Shown piece after piece: positions 49,271 through 56,924 of a stretch of 64,000 bases of DNA. Source of the stretch: Streptomyces sp. NBC_01478 (GTDB lineage: Bacteria > Actinomycetota > Actinomycetes > Streptomycetales > Streptomycetaceae); the NCBI RefSeq assembly GCF_036227225.1, contig NZ_CP109444.1, forward strand, positions 9,033,501 to 9,097,500, given 5' to 3'. Every line of letters begins with the position of its first letter. Within the stretch, counting starts at the first letter, position 1. A program made the position numbers and the translations under genes. Under the pieces are notes generated by a model. The model searched no databases, had not been told where the DNA came from, and was given only the letters and a program-made list of their open reading frames with translations.

Positions 49271-50434
49271 GTGCAGTCAGCAAGTGAACCCCCCGAGCGG
49301 CCGGCCGGCCGGTTCCACCGGGCGCGTGCCCTCTACCGGAACGTCTCCAAGCGCAGGACCGCCTGGCTGCTGGTCAAGGACACCGTCAACTCCTGCATGG
49401 AGTACCGCATCCTGGGCCTCGCGGCCGAGGCCGCGTTCTTCACGCTGCTGTCCGTGCCGCCGCTCCTGCTGAGCCTCATCGGCCTGCTCGGCTACGTCGA
49501 CAGTTGGACCGGCGCCGACAGCATCGCCGGCCTGGAGAACAACATCCTGGAGGCGTCCCGGACCGTCCTGTCCGACAAGGGCGTCCACGAGATCGCCCAG
49601 CCGATCCTGCACGACGTCATGAAGGGCGGCCGGCCCGACGTCATCTCCATCGGCTTCCTGTTCGCCCTGTGGTCGGGCTCCCGCGCGGTCAACGTCTTCA
49701 TCGACACGATCACCGTCATGTACGGCCTCGACGGCGTACGCGGCATCGTCAAGACCCGCATCGTGTCCTTCGCGCTGTTCGTCGCGGCCCTGCTGATCGG
49801 CTCGATCGCGCTGCCGCTGATGGTGGCGGGCCCCGACGCCGTGGTGAACGTGGTGCCGTGGTCGGAGACGGTCGTGCAGGTCCTGTACTGGCCCGTCGTC
49901 ATCGTCCTGTCCGTCGTCTTCCTGACGACGCTGTACCACGTGTCCGTCCCCGTCCGCTCCCCGTGGATCGAGGACGTGCCCGGCTCCCTGGTCGCCCTCG
50001 CCATGTGGGTGCTCGGCAGCTACCTGCTGCGCATCTACCTCACCGGTACGGTCGAGGGCCCCACCATCTACGGCTCCCTCGCCGCGCCCGTCGCCGTCCT
50101 GCTGTGGATCGGCGTGTCCGCGTTCGCCGTGCTCGTCGGCGCCGCCGTCAACGCGGCCATCGACCGCGTCTGGCCGGCCGCCGCGACCGCCGCCGCCCGC
50201 GCCGCCAACGAACGCCGCCAGGAGGAGCAGGTAGCCGAGTACGTCGCCCGGATGGCCGCGGTCCGCGCCCGGGACGGCGAGGACGACGACGACCCCGACG
50301 ACTCCTACATGCCCTCGGAGTTCCCGGAACGCTGGTCCCGCTTCCTGCCTCCGGAGGACGTGACGTCCAGGCTCCGCACCCACGCGAAGAGCACCCACAA
50401 GGGGCCCGGGAACTCACAGACGCCGGAGAAGTAG
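49271..50434 (+). CDS. YihY/BrkB family membrane protein
   Basis: 387 residues, GTG start. The family's N-terminal amphipathic region includes EYRILGLAAEAAFFTLLSVPPLLLSL-type sequence; the visible key part is LGLAAEAAFFTLLSVPPLL. Five or six further membrane helices follow, including DVISIGFLFALWSGSRAVN and GPTIYGSLAAPVAVLLWIG, both conserved in BrkB/YihY proteins. The C-terminal 90 residues are charged and cytoplasmic. The family was once called ribonuclease BN by error; its true function is unknown, with transport proposed. It is followed after 17 nt by copy C of the dispersed repeat. Confidence 0.88.
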   Translation: MQSASEPPERPAGRFHRARALYRNVSKRRTAWLLVKDTVNSCMEYRILGLAAEAAFFTLLSVPPLLLSLIGLLGYVDSWTGADSIAGLENNILEASRTVLSDKGVHEIAQPILHDVMKGGRPDVISIGFLFALWSGSRAVNVFIDTITVMYGLDGVRGIVKTRIVSFALFVAALLIGSIALPLMVAGPDAVVNVVPWSETVVQVLYWPVVIVLSVVFLTTLYHVSVPVRSPWIEDVPGSLVALAMWVLGSYLLRIYLTGTVEGPTIYGSLAAPVAVLLWIGVSAFAVLVGAAVNAAIDRVWPAAATAAARAANERRQEEQVAEYVARMAAVRARDGEDDDDPDDSYMPSEFPERWSRFLPPEDVTSRLRTHAKSTHKGPGNSQTPEK

Positions 50435-50450
50435 GGCGCGCCCCAAAGCG

Positions 50451-50501
50451 GCGCGGGGCTGTGTCGATGTGCGGCTCCGCCGCGTGGGCGCGACCAGCCA
50501 C
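50451..50501 (+). repeat. Dispersed 3'-flanking repeat, copy C, ending exactly at an AraC remnant
   Basis: Same orientation and layout as copies A and B (GCGCGGGGCTGT, hairpin GTGCGGC-TCC-GCCGCGT, GGGCGCGACCAGCCAC). It begins 17 nt after the BrkB-like stop. The next base, 50502, opens the in-frame AraC C-terminal remnant. Confidence 0.75.
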
Positions 50502-50621
50502 GAGGACACCATCGGCGCGATCGCCGGCCAGGTCGGCCACGGCAGCGCGTTCGCCCTGTCCGGCGCCTTCAAACGGGTCTACGGCGTGAGCCCGCAGGAG
50601 CACCGGACGCGGTCGGCGTAG
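50502..50621 (+). pseudogene. Remnant of an AraC-family regulator (C-terminal 39 codons)
   Basis: The frame 50502-50618, closed by TAG, encodes EDTIGAIAGQVGHGSAFALS, then [15 protein letters not shown]. This is the second helix-turn-helix of AraC/XylS regulators (IAxxVGYxSxFxxxxAFKRxxGxSPxxYR). The other roughly 250 residues are missing, and no start codon precedes it except within the repeat. A full-length AraC gene of a different subgroup begins 10 nt downstream, but the remnant is not part of it. Confidence 0.8.
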
Positions 50622-50631
50622 CCTGTCGGCT

Positions 50632-51330
50632 GTGTACGTGGAGCGGGCGTCCCGGCTGCCGGGCGCGGTCGTGTGGAGCCGGACCATCGGGGACCCCACC
50701 GCCGCCCGGGTGCACCCCGTCCTGCCCGACGGCTGCATGGACCTCCTCTGGAACGAGGGCCGCCTGCTGGTCGCGGGCCCCGACACCCGCGCGTACGTCC
50801 CCGGGAGCGAACCCGCGCGCTGGGCCGGCCTCCGCTTCGCCCCCGGCACCGCGCCCACCTACCTGGGCGTCCCCGCACACGAACTCCGCGACCGCCGGGT
50901 CGACCTCACCGACCTCTGGCCCGCCGCGACGGTCCGACGCCTGCGCACCCGCATCGACACGGCCTCCGACCCGGCGACCGCACTGGAGGAACTGGCCCTG
51001 CGCCGCGCCGCCGAGACACCCCCACCCGATCCGCTGCTACGACACCTCGTGGCGGCCCTCGACACCGGCCGCCCCGTCGCCGCCACCGCCGACGAACTCG
51101 GCCTCGGCGCCCGCCAGTTGCACCGGCGCTCACTGGCCGCGTTCGGCTACGGCCCCAAGACCCTCGCCCGGGTGCTGCGCCTCCAACGAGCCCTCGCGCT
51201 GGCCCGCGCCGGAGTCCCGTTCGCGGAGACGGCGGCCCGGTCCGGCTACGCGGACCAGGCCCATCTCGCCCGGGACGTCAAGGAGTTCGCGGGGATACCG
51301 CTGGGGGAGCTGCTCGGCCGCGCCGGCTAG
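50632..51330 (+). CDS. AraC-family transcriptional regulator
   Basis: 232 residues, GTG start. The N-terminal ligand domain is of the short type with [29 protein letters not shown] (motif PDGCMDLLW, around residue 32). The C-terminal AraC domain has two helix-turn-helix units; [25 protein letters not shown] (around 156, in part [15 protein letters not shown]) and [20 protein letters not shown] are the usual first and second recognition regions. It converges with a VOC gene, the two stops overlapping by 4 nt. This layout (AraC plus glyoxalase/VOC) is frequent in actinomycetes; the regulator may control that gene. Confidence 0.88.
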   Translation: MYVERASRLPGAVVWSRTIGDPTAARVHPVLPDGCMDLLWNEGRLLVAGPDTRAYVPGSEPARWAGLRFAPGTAPTYLGVPAHELRDRRVDLTDLWPAATVRRLRTRIDTASDPATALEELALRRAAETPPPDPLLRHLVAALDTGRPVAATADELGLGARQLHRRSLAAFGYGPKTLARVLRLQRALALARAGVPFAETAARSGYADQAHLARDVKEFAGIPLGELLGRAG

Positions 51331-51728
51331 GACGTGCTCAGCGGGGCGAAGAGGTCCACGCCGTTGCCGTCGGGGTCGTGCACGACGGCGTACCGCTGGC
51401 CCCAGAAGGCGTCCCACGGCTTGAGCTCGCCGTGGTGCCCGGCGCCGGTCAACTCCCCGTAGACCCGGTCGACTTCGGCGGGGTCGTCGCAGAGCAGGGC
51501 GAGTGCGGCCCGGCCGTTGCCCCCGGTGGGCGGCCGCCAACCCGCGTGGAACGAGCGGACGGTGTCGTCCGTGTCCAGCAACAGCCGCAGCCCACCGGGC
51601 AGTTGGGCCTCCGCGTGCGGCTGGCTCCCGGCACCCTCGGGGAACCCGAAACCGAGCCGACGGTAGAAGGCGACAGAGGCGGCCATGTCGGAGACGACCA
51701 GGCCGATCGCGTCGAATCGTGGAGTCAT
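51327..51728 (-). CDS. VOC-superfamily (glyoxalase/bleomycin-resistance-like) protein
   Basis: 133 residues from ATG at 51728. One VOC unit pair (beta-alpha-beta-beta-beta twice): [28 protein letters not shown] at the N-terminus (key part [18 protein letters not shown]) and [15 protein letters not shown] at the C-terminus, the latter holding a potential metal ligand. Small size and single domain fit metal-dependent dioxygenase/isomerase or binding proteins of unknown substrate. Confidence 0.85.
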   Translation of the reverse strand: MTPRFDAIGLVVSDMAASVAFYRRLGFGFPEGAGSQPHAEAQLPGGLRLLLDTDDTVRSFHAGWRPPTGGNGRAALALLCDDPAEVDRVYGELTGAGHHGELKPWDAFWGQRYAVVHDPDGNGVDLFAPLSTS

Positions 51729-51839
51729 GGCGCCACGGTAGGCGGGGGCGGGACAACTGGTCTTGAAGGAATCGGACACGGCGGTCGTGTCGGAGCGCCC
51801 ACTCGTCGACGTCGTGCCGAAGCGGGCTCCTCGGGCTCC

Positions 51840-52472
51840 TCAGCCGAAGGTCACCGCTCCCCGCGGAGTGTTCACCGTGAACGACAGACCCACCGGACCC
51901 TCGGCCAGCGGCAGTTCCGCGCCCACGGCGGACAGCAGCGGGCGGATCTCGTCCGGGACCGGAGCCGTCGCCGTCAGCTCCAGCAGCGGTGCGACGGGCA
52001 GGCCCGCGGTGGTCGGGTGGGGCGAGGAACTCCAGTCGATGAGGAACGGCACCAGGCCGGAGGGATGCGCCGTGGCCCCGTCGGTGAGCCGCCACTCCAG
52101 CAGCGTGCCGTCCGGCCTCCGGCGGCTCATCGCCCGCACGGGCCCGGGGTCGTACCCCTGCGCACGGGCCGCCGCGACCGCCGCGTCCAGGTCGGGCGGG
52201 GAGAGCGCCCAGGTCACCGTCCGGGCGGCGGCCAGTCCCTCGAGACCGAAGGGGCGCGGAGCCGACGGTGCGGGCTGCTCCAGGTCCGGACCGATGATCT
52301 CCAGGTAACGCGAACCACCCAGAGAGACAAGGTAGTTGCGGGTGCCGCGCCCGACATGGGCACCGCCCGCGACCGGCGCGATGCCGGTGCGCTCGGTGAA
52401 GTGGGTGACCGTCGCCGCCAGTTCGGGGGTGGCGAGGACGAGATGGTCGAGACGTGCGGGAACGGCATTCAT
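51840..52472 (-). CDS. VOC family protein (glyoxalase-like domain)
   Basis: 210 residues from ATG at 52472. N-terminus LDHLVLATPELAATVTHFTE with the first-strand His, then GRGTRNYLVSLGGSRYLEIIG with the Glu typical of the metal site. The C-terminal half is a second, degenerate module. It belongs to the longer glyoxalase-like subgroup, of unknown substrate. Oriented head to head with the lipoprotein gene at 52557, 84 nt apart. Confidence 0.83.
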   Translation of the reverse strand: MNAVPARLDHLVLATPELAATVTHFTERTGIAPVAGGAHVGRGTRNYLVSLGGSRYLEIIGPDLEQPAPSAPRPFGLEGLAAARTVTWALSPPDLDAAVAAARAQGYDPGPVRAMSRRRPDGTLLEWRLTDGATAHPSGLVPFLIDWSSSPHPTTAGLPVAPLLELTATAPVPDEIRPLLSAVGAELPLAEGPVGLSFTVNTPRGAVTFG

Positions 52473-52556
52473 CCCCACCCAGGCTACGCGGCGGGGCCGC
52501 ACCACAGGAGGGGAAAGCCCCTCACCTGTGGAACGCCTGTACGGCAGGATGGGCGC

Positions 52557-53186
52557 ATGATCCGTACCGCGCGCGTCCTGCCGCTGTTGCTGCTGCCCTT
52601 GCTGCTCGCGGGCTGCGGTACCGAGAAGGCGGGCGCCGGCACCGCGGACCCGAAGGCCTCCGCGTCCCCCGCCGATCCGACCGAACTCGCCTCCCGCGCA
52701 AAGGCGTTGGGCCTCGACCCCGACCTGGTCTACGTGATCGACCCGCCCGGATTCACGCTCGCCCAGCAGTCGGTCGGCGCGTCGGACGTCGGTCTCTCCA
52801 TCGCCTACACCTTGCTGAAGACCGGTGCCGTGATCAACCTGCGCGTGGAGCCGGGCACGATGACCGACGCGAACTGCGCGACGCAGGCGGCGTACACCGA
52901 GCACATGACCTGCGTACGCGACGGGGCCGCCTGGTATCGAACCGGCGGAGGGCAGATCGAGTACGTGCTCGCGCAGAAGGGCCACCTCGTGCACGTCGGC
53001 GCCGAACAGGGCAAGGTGAGCCGCGCCCTCCTGCGCAAGGCCGTCGGATCGGTCCGCCGCCCGTACGAGAGCGAACTCACCGTCGTCCTCCCGCCCGCCC
53101 GCGCGGTCACCTCACCCGTGGAACGCGGCGACCTGCCGACTAACGGGGACGGGGCACCCGACAACAGCGTGGGGAAGGGCGGTTGA
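52557..53186 (+). CDS. Hypothetical lipoprotein
   Basis: 209 residues. Signal peptide ARVLPLLLLPLLLAGC with lipobox LLAGC, so the protein is probably anchored outside the membrane at Cys18. A low-complexity Ala/Pro/Ser linker (residues 20-42) precedes a compact domain with two cysteines (NCATQAAYTEHMTC) likely to form a disulfide, and a Pro/Gly/Asp-rich tail. No family recognised. Confidence 0.75.
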   Translation: MIRTARVLPLLLLPLLLAGCGTEKAGAGTADPKASASPADPTELASRAKALGLDPDLVYVIDPPGFTLAQQSVGASDVGLSIAYTLLKTGAVINLRVEPGTMTDANCATQAAYTEHMTCVRDGAAWYRTGGGQIEYVLAQKGHLVHVGAEQGKVSRALLRKAVGSVRRPYESELTVVLPPARAVTSPVERGDLPTNGDGAPDNSVGKGG

Positions 53187-53217
53187 GCGCCCGGGGACGC
53201 CAACTAGGCTCCTTGGC

Positions 53218-53871
53218 ATGGCCGCCGCACCCCGCCTCCTCGTCTTCACCCGCACCACCGACTACCGCCACCACTCCATCCCGGCCGCGGTGACCGCCAT
53301 ACGCACCCTCGGCCCCTTCGAGGTCGACGCCACCGAGGACCCGGCAGCCTTCGAAAGCCACCTGGACGACTACGCGGCCGTCGTCTTCCTCTCCACCAGC
53401 GGCGAGGTCCTGACCCCGACGGGCCGCCAACTCCTCACCGCCTACGTCGAGTCGGGCGGTGGCTTCGTCGGCATCCACGCCGCGGCCTGCACCGAGTACG
53501 ACTGGCCGTACTACGGCGACCTCCTCGGGGCCCGCTTCGACCGGCACCCCGCCCACCAGCCCGGCCGGGCGGTCGTCGAGGACCGCACGCACCCGTCCAC
53601 TCAACACCTGCCTGCCCTATGGCAGTTCACGGACGAGTGGTACGACTTCCGCACCAGCCCGCGGAGTTCGACGCACGTCCTCGTCTCCGCCGACGAATCC
53701 TCCTACGAGGGCGGCCGGATGGGCGCCGACCACCCCCTGGCGTGGTGCCACGGGAAGGGCGACGGCCGGGTCTTCTACACGGCCCTGGGGCACGCCTCGG
53801 AGGCGTACGAGGACCCGGACTTCCGCGCCCATCTGCTCGGCGGCATCAACTGGGCGGCGGGGCTGAGCTAG
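53218..53871 (+). CDS. ThuA-domain protein (class I glutamine amidotransferase-like fold)
   Basis: 217 residues, starting 31 nt after the lipoprotein. ThuA motifs: LVFTRTTDYRHHSIPAA at the N-terminus, GGGFVGIHAAACTEYDW (around residue 80) and PLAWCHGKGDGRVFYTALGH (around 170). ThuA-like proteins are linked to trehalose or other sugar utilisation, and the domain also occurs in secreted glycosidases. No signal peptide is present. The substrate is unknown. Confidence 0.88.
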   Translation: MAAAPRLLVFTRTTDYRHHSIPAAVTAIRTLGPFEVDATEDPAAFESHLDDYAAVVFLSTSGEVLTPTGRQLLTAYVESGGGFVGIHAAACTEYDWPYYGDLLGARFDRHPAHQPGRAVVEDRTHPSTQHLPALWQFTDEWYDFRTSPRSSTHVLVSADESSYEGGRMGADHPLAWCHGKGDGRVFYTALGHASEAYEDPDFRAHLLGGINWAAGLS

Positions 53872-53883
53872 CAGCCCGCACAC

Positions 53884-53946
53884 CGCCAGGGCCCCGTACA
53901 TCGCCAGGGCCCCGTGCGCAGCCAGGGCCCGTGCATCGCCAGTGAG
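53884..53946. repeat. 18-bp imperfect tandem repeat after thuA-like gene
   Basis: Three and a half copies of CGCCAGGGCCCCGTAC-type units (53884-53901, 53902-53919, 53920-53936, then a partial one) starting 13 nt after the ThuA stop. The rest of the 205-nt gap before the GriI-like gene holds no gene. Confidence 0.6.
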
Positions 53947-54076
53947 CCCGGTTCGTTCTGTTCGCAGGAGGAAACCGGGCTCGTCCCACGGCCGGAACAG
54001 CCGCGTCTCAAGTGTCCGGATCTCTCGGTGAACCTCGCTCGGCCGGCAGCCGTAGACGACCACAGCGGGCGCCCCG

Positions 54077-55009
54077 ATGAGCCCACTTCTGGAGACCGGA
54101 CAGCCGGCCGAGCACGGAATGGGAATGGACGAGATGCACATCTTCGACGGCGCTTCGAGCGCCCGCAAACTGCGGCTGCTTCGGCTCTACAGACGAAATC
54201 CACGGCGCATGCTGGTCGTTCCGCTGGACCATCCGCTGACGGACGGGCCCATTGCCGGGGGCGGTTTCGGACTCAACCGACTGGTCGGTCAGTTGGCGAC
54301 GAACGGCGCCGACGCCGTGGTCCTGCACAAGGGAAACGTCCGCCGTGTGGATCCGGCCTGGTTCACTCAGACGTCGCTCATCGTGCATTTGAGCGCGAGC
54401 ACCGCCCACGCCCCCGACCCCGATGCGAAATGCCTGGTCGCCACCGTCGAAGAGGCATTGCGGCTCGGCGCCGACGCGGTCAGCGTGCACGTCAACGTCG
54501 GTTCCCGTGAAGAGGCCCGGCAGATAGCCGACATGGCGGTCGTGGCAGAAGCCTGCGACCGCTGGAACATTCCGCTGATGGCGATGATGTATCCCAGAGG
54601 GCCGCGCGTCACCGACCCTCGTGATCCGGCGCTGGTCTCCGCCGCCGTGACCGTCGCGGCCGAACTCGGGGCCGACCTGATCAAGACCTACGCCCTCGCA
54701 TCGGATATGGACATGCTGCGCCTGACGGCGTCCTGTCCGGTACCGATTCTGGTGGCCGGCGGACCACGGGTCGGCCATGAGAAAGCGTTGCTGGAATTCG
54801 TAGATGCGGCACTTCGCGGCGGTGCGGCCGGGATCGCCATGGGCCGGAACATCTTCGAATCCGACAACCCGGCCGCCATGACACGCGAATTGGCCCGCCT
54901 CGTGCACGGGGACGTACCTCCGCCCGCTCCGGTGGAGTTCCGCGCGCACGGCACGAAAGACCTGAAAGACATGAAGGAGATGGGAAATCATGAAGCTCAC
55001 GTGGCTTGA
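54077..55009 (+). CDS. griI: GriI-like aldolase: 2-amino-4,5-dihydroxy-6-oxo-7-phosphooxyheptanoate synthase
   Basis: 310 residues if the first ATG is used; no ribosome-binding site precedes it, and ATGs at 54119, 54125 and 54134 are alternatives. DhnA/FbaB-type class I aldolase barrel: LVVPLDHPLTDGP (around 46), Schiff-base lysine K203 in ADLIKTYAL, and LVAGGPRVGHEKALLEFV. Homologues are archaeal AroA' and GriI of grixazone biosynthesis, which join aspartate semialdehyde to dihydroxyacetone phosphate. The following gene is its standard partner GriH, and the two overlap by 20 nt. The pathway product of the pair is 3-amino-4-hydroxybenzoate. Confidence 0.88.
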   Translation: MSPLLETGQPAEHGMGMDEMHIFDGASSARKLRLLRLYRRNPRRMLVVPLDHPLTDGPIAGGGFGLNRLVGQLATNGADAVVLHKGNVRRVDPAWFTQTSLIVHLSASTAHAPDPDAKCLVATVEEALRLGADAVSVHVNVGSREEARQIADMAVVAEACDRWNIPLMAMMYPRGPRVTDPRDPALVSAAVTVAAELGADLIKTYALASDMDMLRLTASCPVPILVAGGPRVGHEKALLEFVDAALRGGAAGIAMGRNIFESDNPAAMTRELARLVHGDVPPPAPVEFRAHGTKDLKDMKEMGNHEAHVA

Positions 55010-56099
55010 TGTCCGGGGTGCCGCCGACAAGCGGGCACTTCTCGAAGAGGCGTTGCACCAGCGGCTGGACGGCATCGTCTCGGACAGCCTGGTGGACCTC
55101 GCGGACCTGCCCCCCACGGTCAAGAAGATCTTCTTCCCGCACGGCCGGGAGCTCGCGGAGCTTCCCGACGATCTCGGCGCGGCCGACGTGGTGATCGTCG
55201 ATCCACGTGTGCACGGGACGCCCGCGGAACTCTCGGTGGTGTTTCCGGAAGTCGAGTTCGGACGGTTCGTGGAGATCGTCGACGCGGGGACGCTGGAGGA
55301 CGCCTGTCAGTCGGCCCGTACGGAGCAGTGGAGTCTGCTGCTGTTCCGTGATCCCACGAAGATTCCGCTGGAGATCGTCATCGCGGCCGCCGCCGGCGCC
55401 GAGGGCAGCCTCATCACCGTCGCCGGGGACGTAACGGAGGCGGAGATCATCTTCGGGGTGCTCGAACACGGCTCGGACGGCGTGATGTTGGCGCCGAACG
55501 CCGTGGGCGACGCCACCGCCCTCAAGCAGGCGTCCGCCGTCGTGACCCAGCCCCTCGATCTGGTCGAGCTCACGGTGGTCGCCACCGAGCATGTGGGCAT
55601 GGGGGAGCGGGCCTGCGTCGACACGTGCAGCCACTTCCGTGAGGACGAGGGGATCCTGGTCGGCTCGCACTCCAAGGGGATGATCCTCTGCGTGAGCGAG
55701 ACGCACCCCCTTCCGTATATGCCGACCCGGCCTTTCCGGGTGAACGCGGGGGCCATTCACTCCTACACGCTTTCCCGTGACGGACGTACCCACTACCTCA
55801 GCGAGCTGAAGTCCGGCAGCAAGGTCATGGCCGTGGACGTCAAGGGCCAGACGCGCATCGTCACCGTCGGGCGGGTCAAGATAGAGAGCCGGCCGCTCAT
55901 CTCCATCGACGCGACATCCGACGACGGTCGTGCCGTCAATCTGATTCTGCAGGACGACTGGCACGTACGGGTGCTCGGCCCGGGCGGGGCGGTGCTGAAC
56001 AGCACCGAACTCAAGCCCGGCGACCGCGTATTGGGATATCTGCCGGCCGAGGACCGTCATGTCGGCTATCCCATCAACGAGTTCTGCCTGGAGAAGTGA
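54990..56099 (+). CDS. griH: GriH-like (3-dehydroquinate synthase II family) 3-amino-4-hydroxybenzoate synthase
   Basis: 369 residues, AAGGAG ribosome-binding site inside the end of griI. The sequence is that of the AroB'/DHQ synthase II family (unrelated to classical AroB), with VHGTPAELSVVFPEVEFG, GDVTEAEIIFGVLEHGSDGV and, near the C-terminus, LPAEDRHVGYPINEFCLEK. In the grixazone pathway GriH converts the GriI product to 3-amino-4-hydroxybenzoate in a Mn-dependent reaction without oxidation. The ncAA-like context (N-acetyltransferase and ligase genes downstream, 7 nt and 2 nt spacing) favours this role over archaeal aromatic amino acid synthesis. Confidence 0.88.
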   Translation: MKLTWLDVRGAADKRALLEEALHQRLDGIVSDSLVDLADLPPTVKKIFFPHGRELAELPDDLGAADVVIVDPRVHGTPAELSVVFPEVEFGRFVEIVDAGTLEDACQSARTEQWSLLLFRDPTKIPLEIVIAAAAGAEGSLITVAGDVTEAEIIFGVLEHGSDGVMLAPNAVGDATALKQASAVVTQPLDLVELTVVATEHVGMGERACVDTCSHFREDEGILVGSHSKGMILCVSETHPLPYMPTRPFRVNAGAIHSYTLSRDGRTHYLSELKSGSKVMAVDVKGQTRIVTVGRVKIESRPLISIDATSDDGRAVNLILQDDWHVRVLGPGGAVLNSTELKPGDRVLGYLPAEDRHVGYPINEFCLEK

Positions 56100-56106
56100 G
56101 AGCGCC

Positions 56107-56922
56107 ATGGACGACGAACTCATCGACGCCTATCTGCACCGCATAGGCGCCAAGCGGCCGGAGCGGGTGGACGCGGAGGCCCTGCGTCATCTTCACGAAC
56201 GCCATGTGCTGTCCGTTCCGTTCGAGAACCTGTTCTTCCTTCTCGGGGAAACGATTCCGTACTCGCTGGACGCGGTCAAGAAGATCGTGCGCGAGCGGCG
56301 CGGCGGTGGGTGTTTCGAGCTGAATTCCGCTTTCGCGATGCTGCTGGAAGCGCTCGGATTCCATGTCACCCTGCTGGCCGGCTGCATCTACCGCGGTGAG
56401 GTGCTGGACAGTCCTATCGGTCATCTGGCGCTTCGGGTGGAGACCGATGAACCGGACGGACATTCCTGGCTCGTGGACGTGGGGCAGGGAAGTCACAGCC
56501 GATGGCCCATGCGGCTGGATCTGCGCACACCGCAGTACGACCCGCACGGTGCTTACCTTGCCGACGAGACCGCCGAAGGGGACATCGACGTCTTCCGAGA
56601 CGGCTCGCCGCTCTATCGGATGGAAATGAGGCCCCGGAAAATCGAATTCGGTCTCCCTTCCATGTGGTGGTACCAGACCGCCCCCGACTCGCCCTTCAGG
56701 AACCGGCTGATCTGTGTCCAGCCCCGGGAGGACGGAAAGGTCACGCTCGCGAACCGGGTCCTCATCAAGGAACAGGGCGGCGAGCGCACCAGGGAGCGGA
56801 TCGTCACCGAGGAAGGGCTGAAGGAGGCGCTCGGGACCTGGTTCGGCATCCATCTCGACCAGGTGCCGAAGATCCCGGACAGGACCGCGGCGCCGGCCGC
56901 CGCCGGAGAGGGGCGTGCGTAG
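56107..56922 (+). CDS. Arylamine N-acetyltransferase
   Basis: 271 residues, GGAGAAG upstream, 7 nt after griH. The catalytic triad is intact at almost canonical positions: C69 in RRGGGCFELN, H106 in GHLALRV and D124 in VDVGQGS. NATs move an acyl group from CoA to an aromatic amine. An S. griseus NAT is known to acetylate 3-amino-4-hydroxybenzoate, so acetylation of the amine made by GriI/GriH is the most likely role. Amide formation with another acyl group, as in ansamycin amide synthases, is the alternative. Confidence 0.9.
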   Translation: MDDELIDAYLHRIGAKRPERVDAEALRHLHERHVLSVPFENLFFLLGETIPYSLDAVKKIVRERRGGGCFELNSAFAMLLEALGFHVTLLAGCIYRGEVLDSPIGHLALRVETDEPDGHSWLVDVGQGSHSRWPMRLDLRTPQYDPHGAYLADETAEGDIDVFRDGSPLYRMEMRPRKIEFGLPSMWWYQTAPDSPFRNRLICVQPREDGKVTLANRVLIKEQGGERTRERIVTEEGLKEALGTWFGIHLDQVPKIPDRTAAPAAAGEGRA

Positions 56923-56924
56923 CC

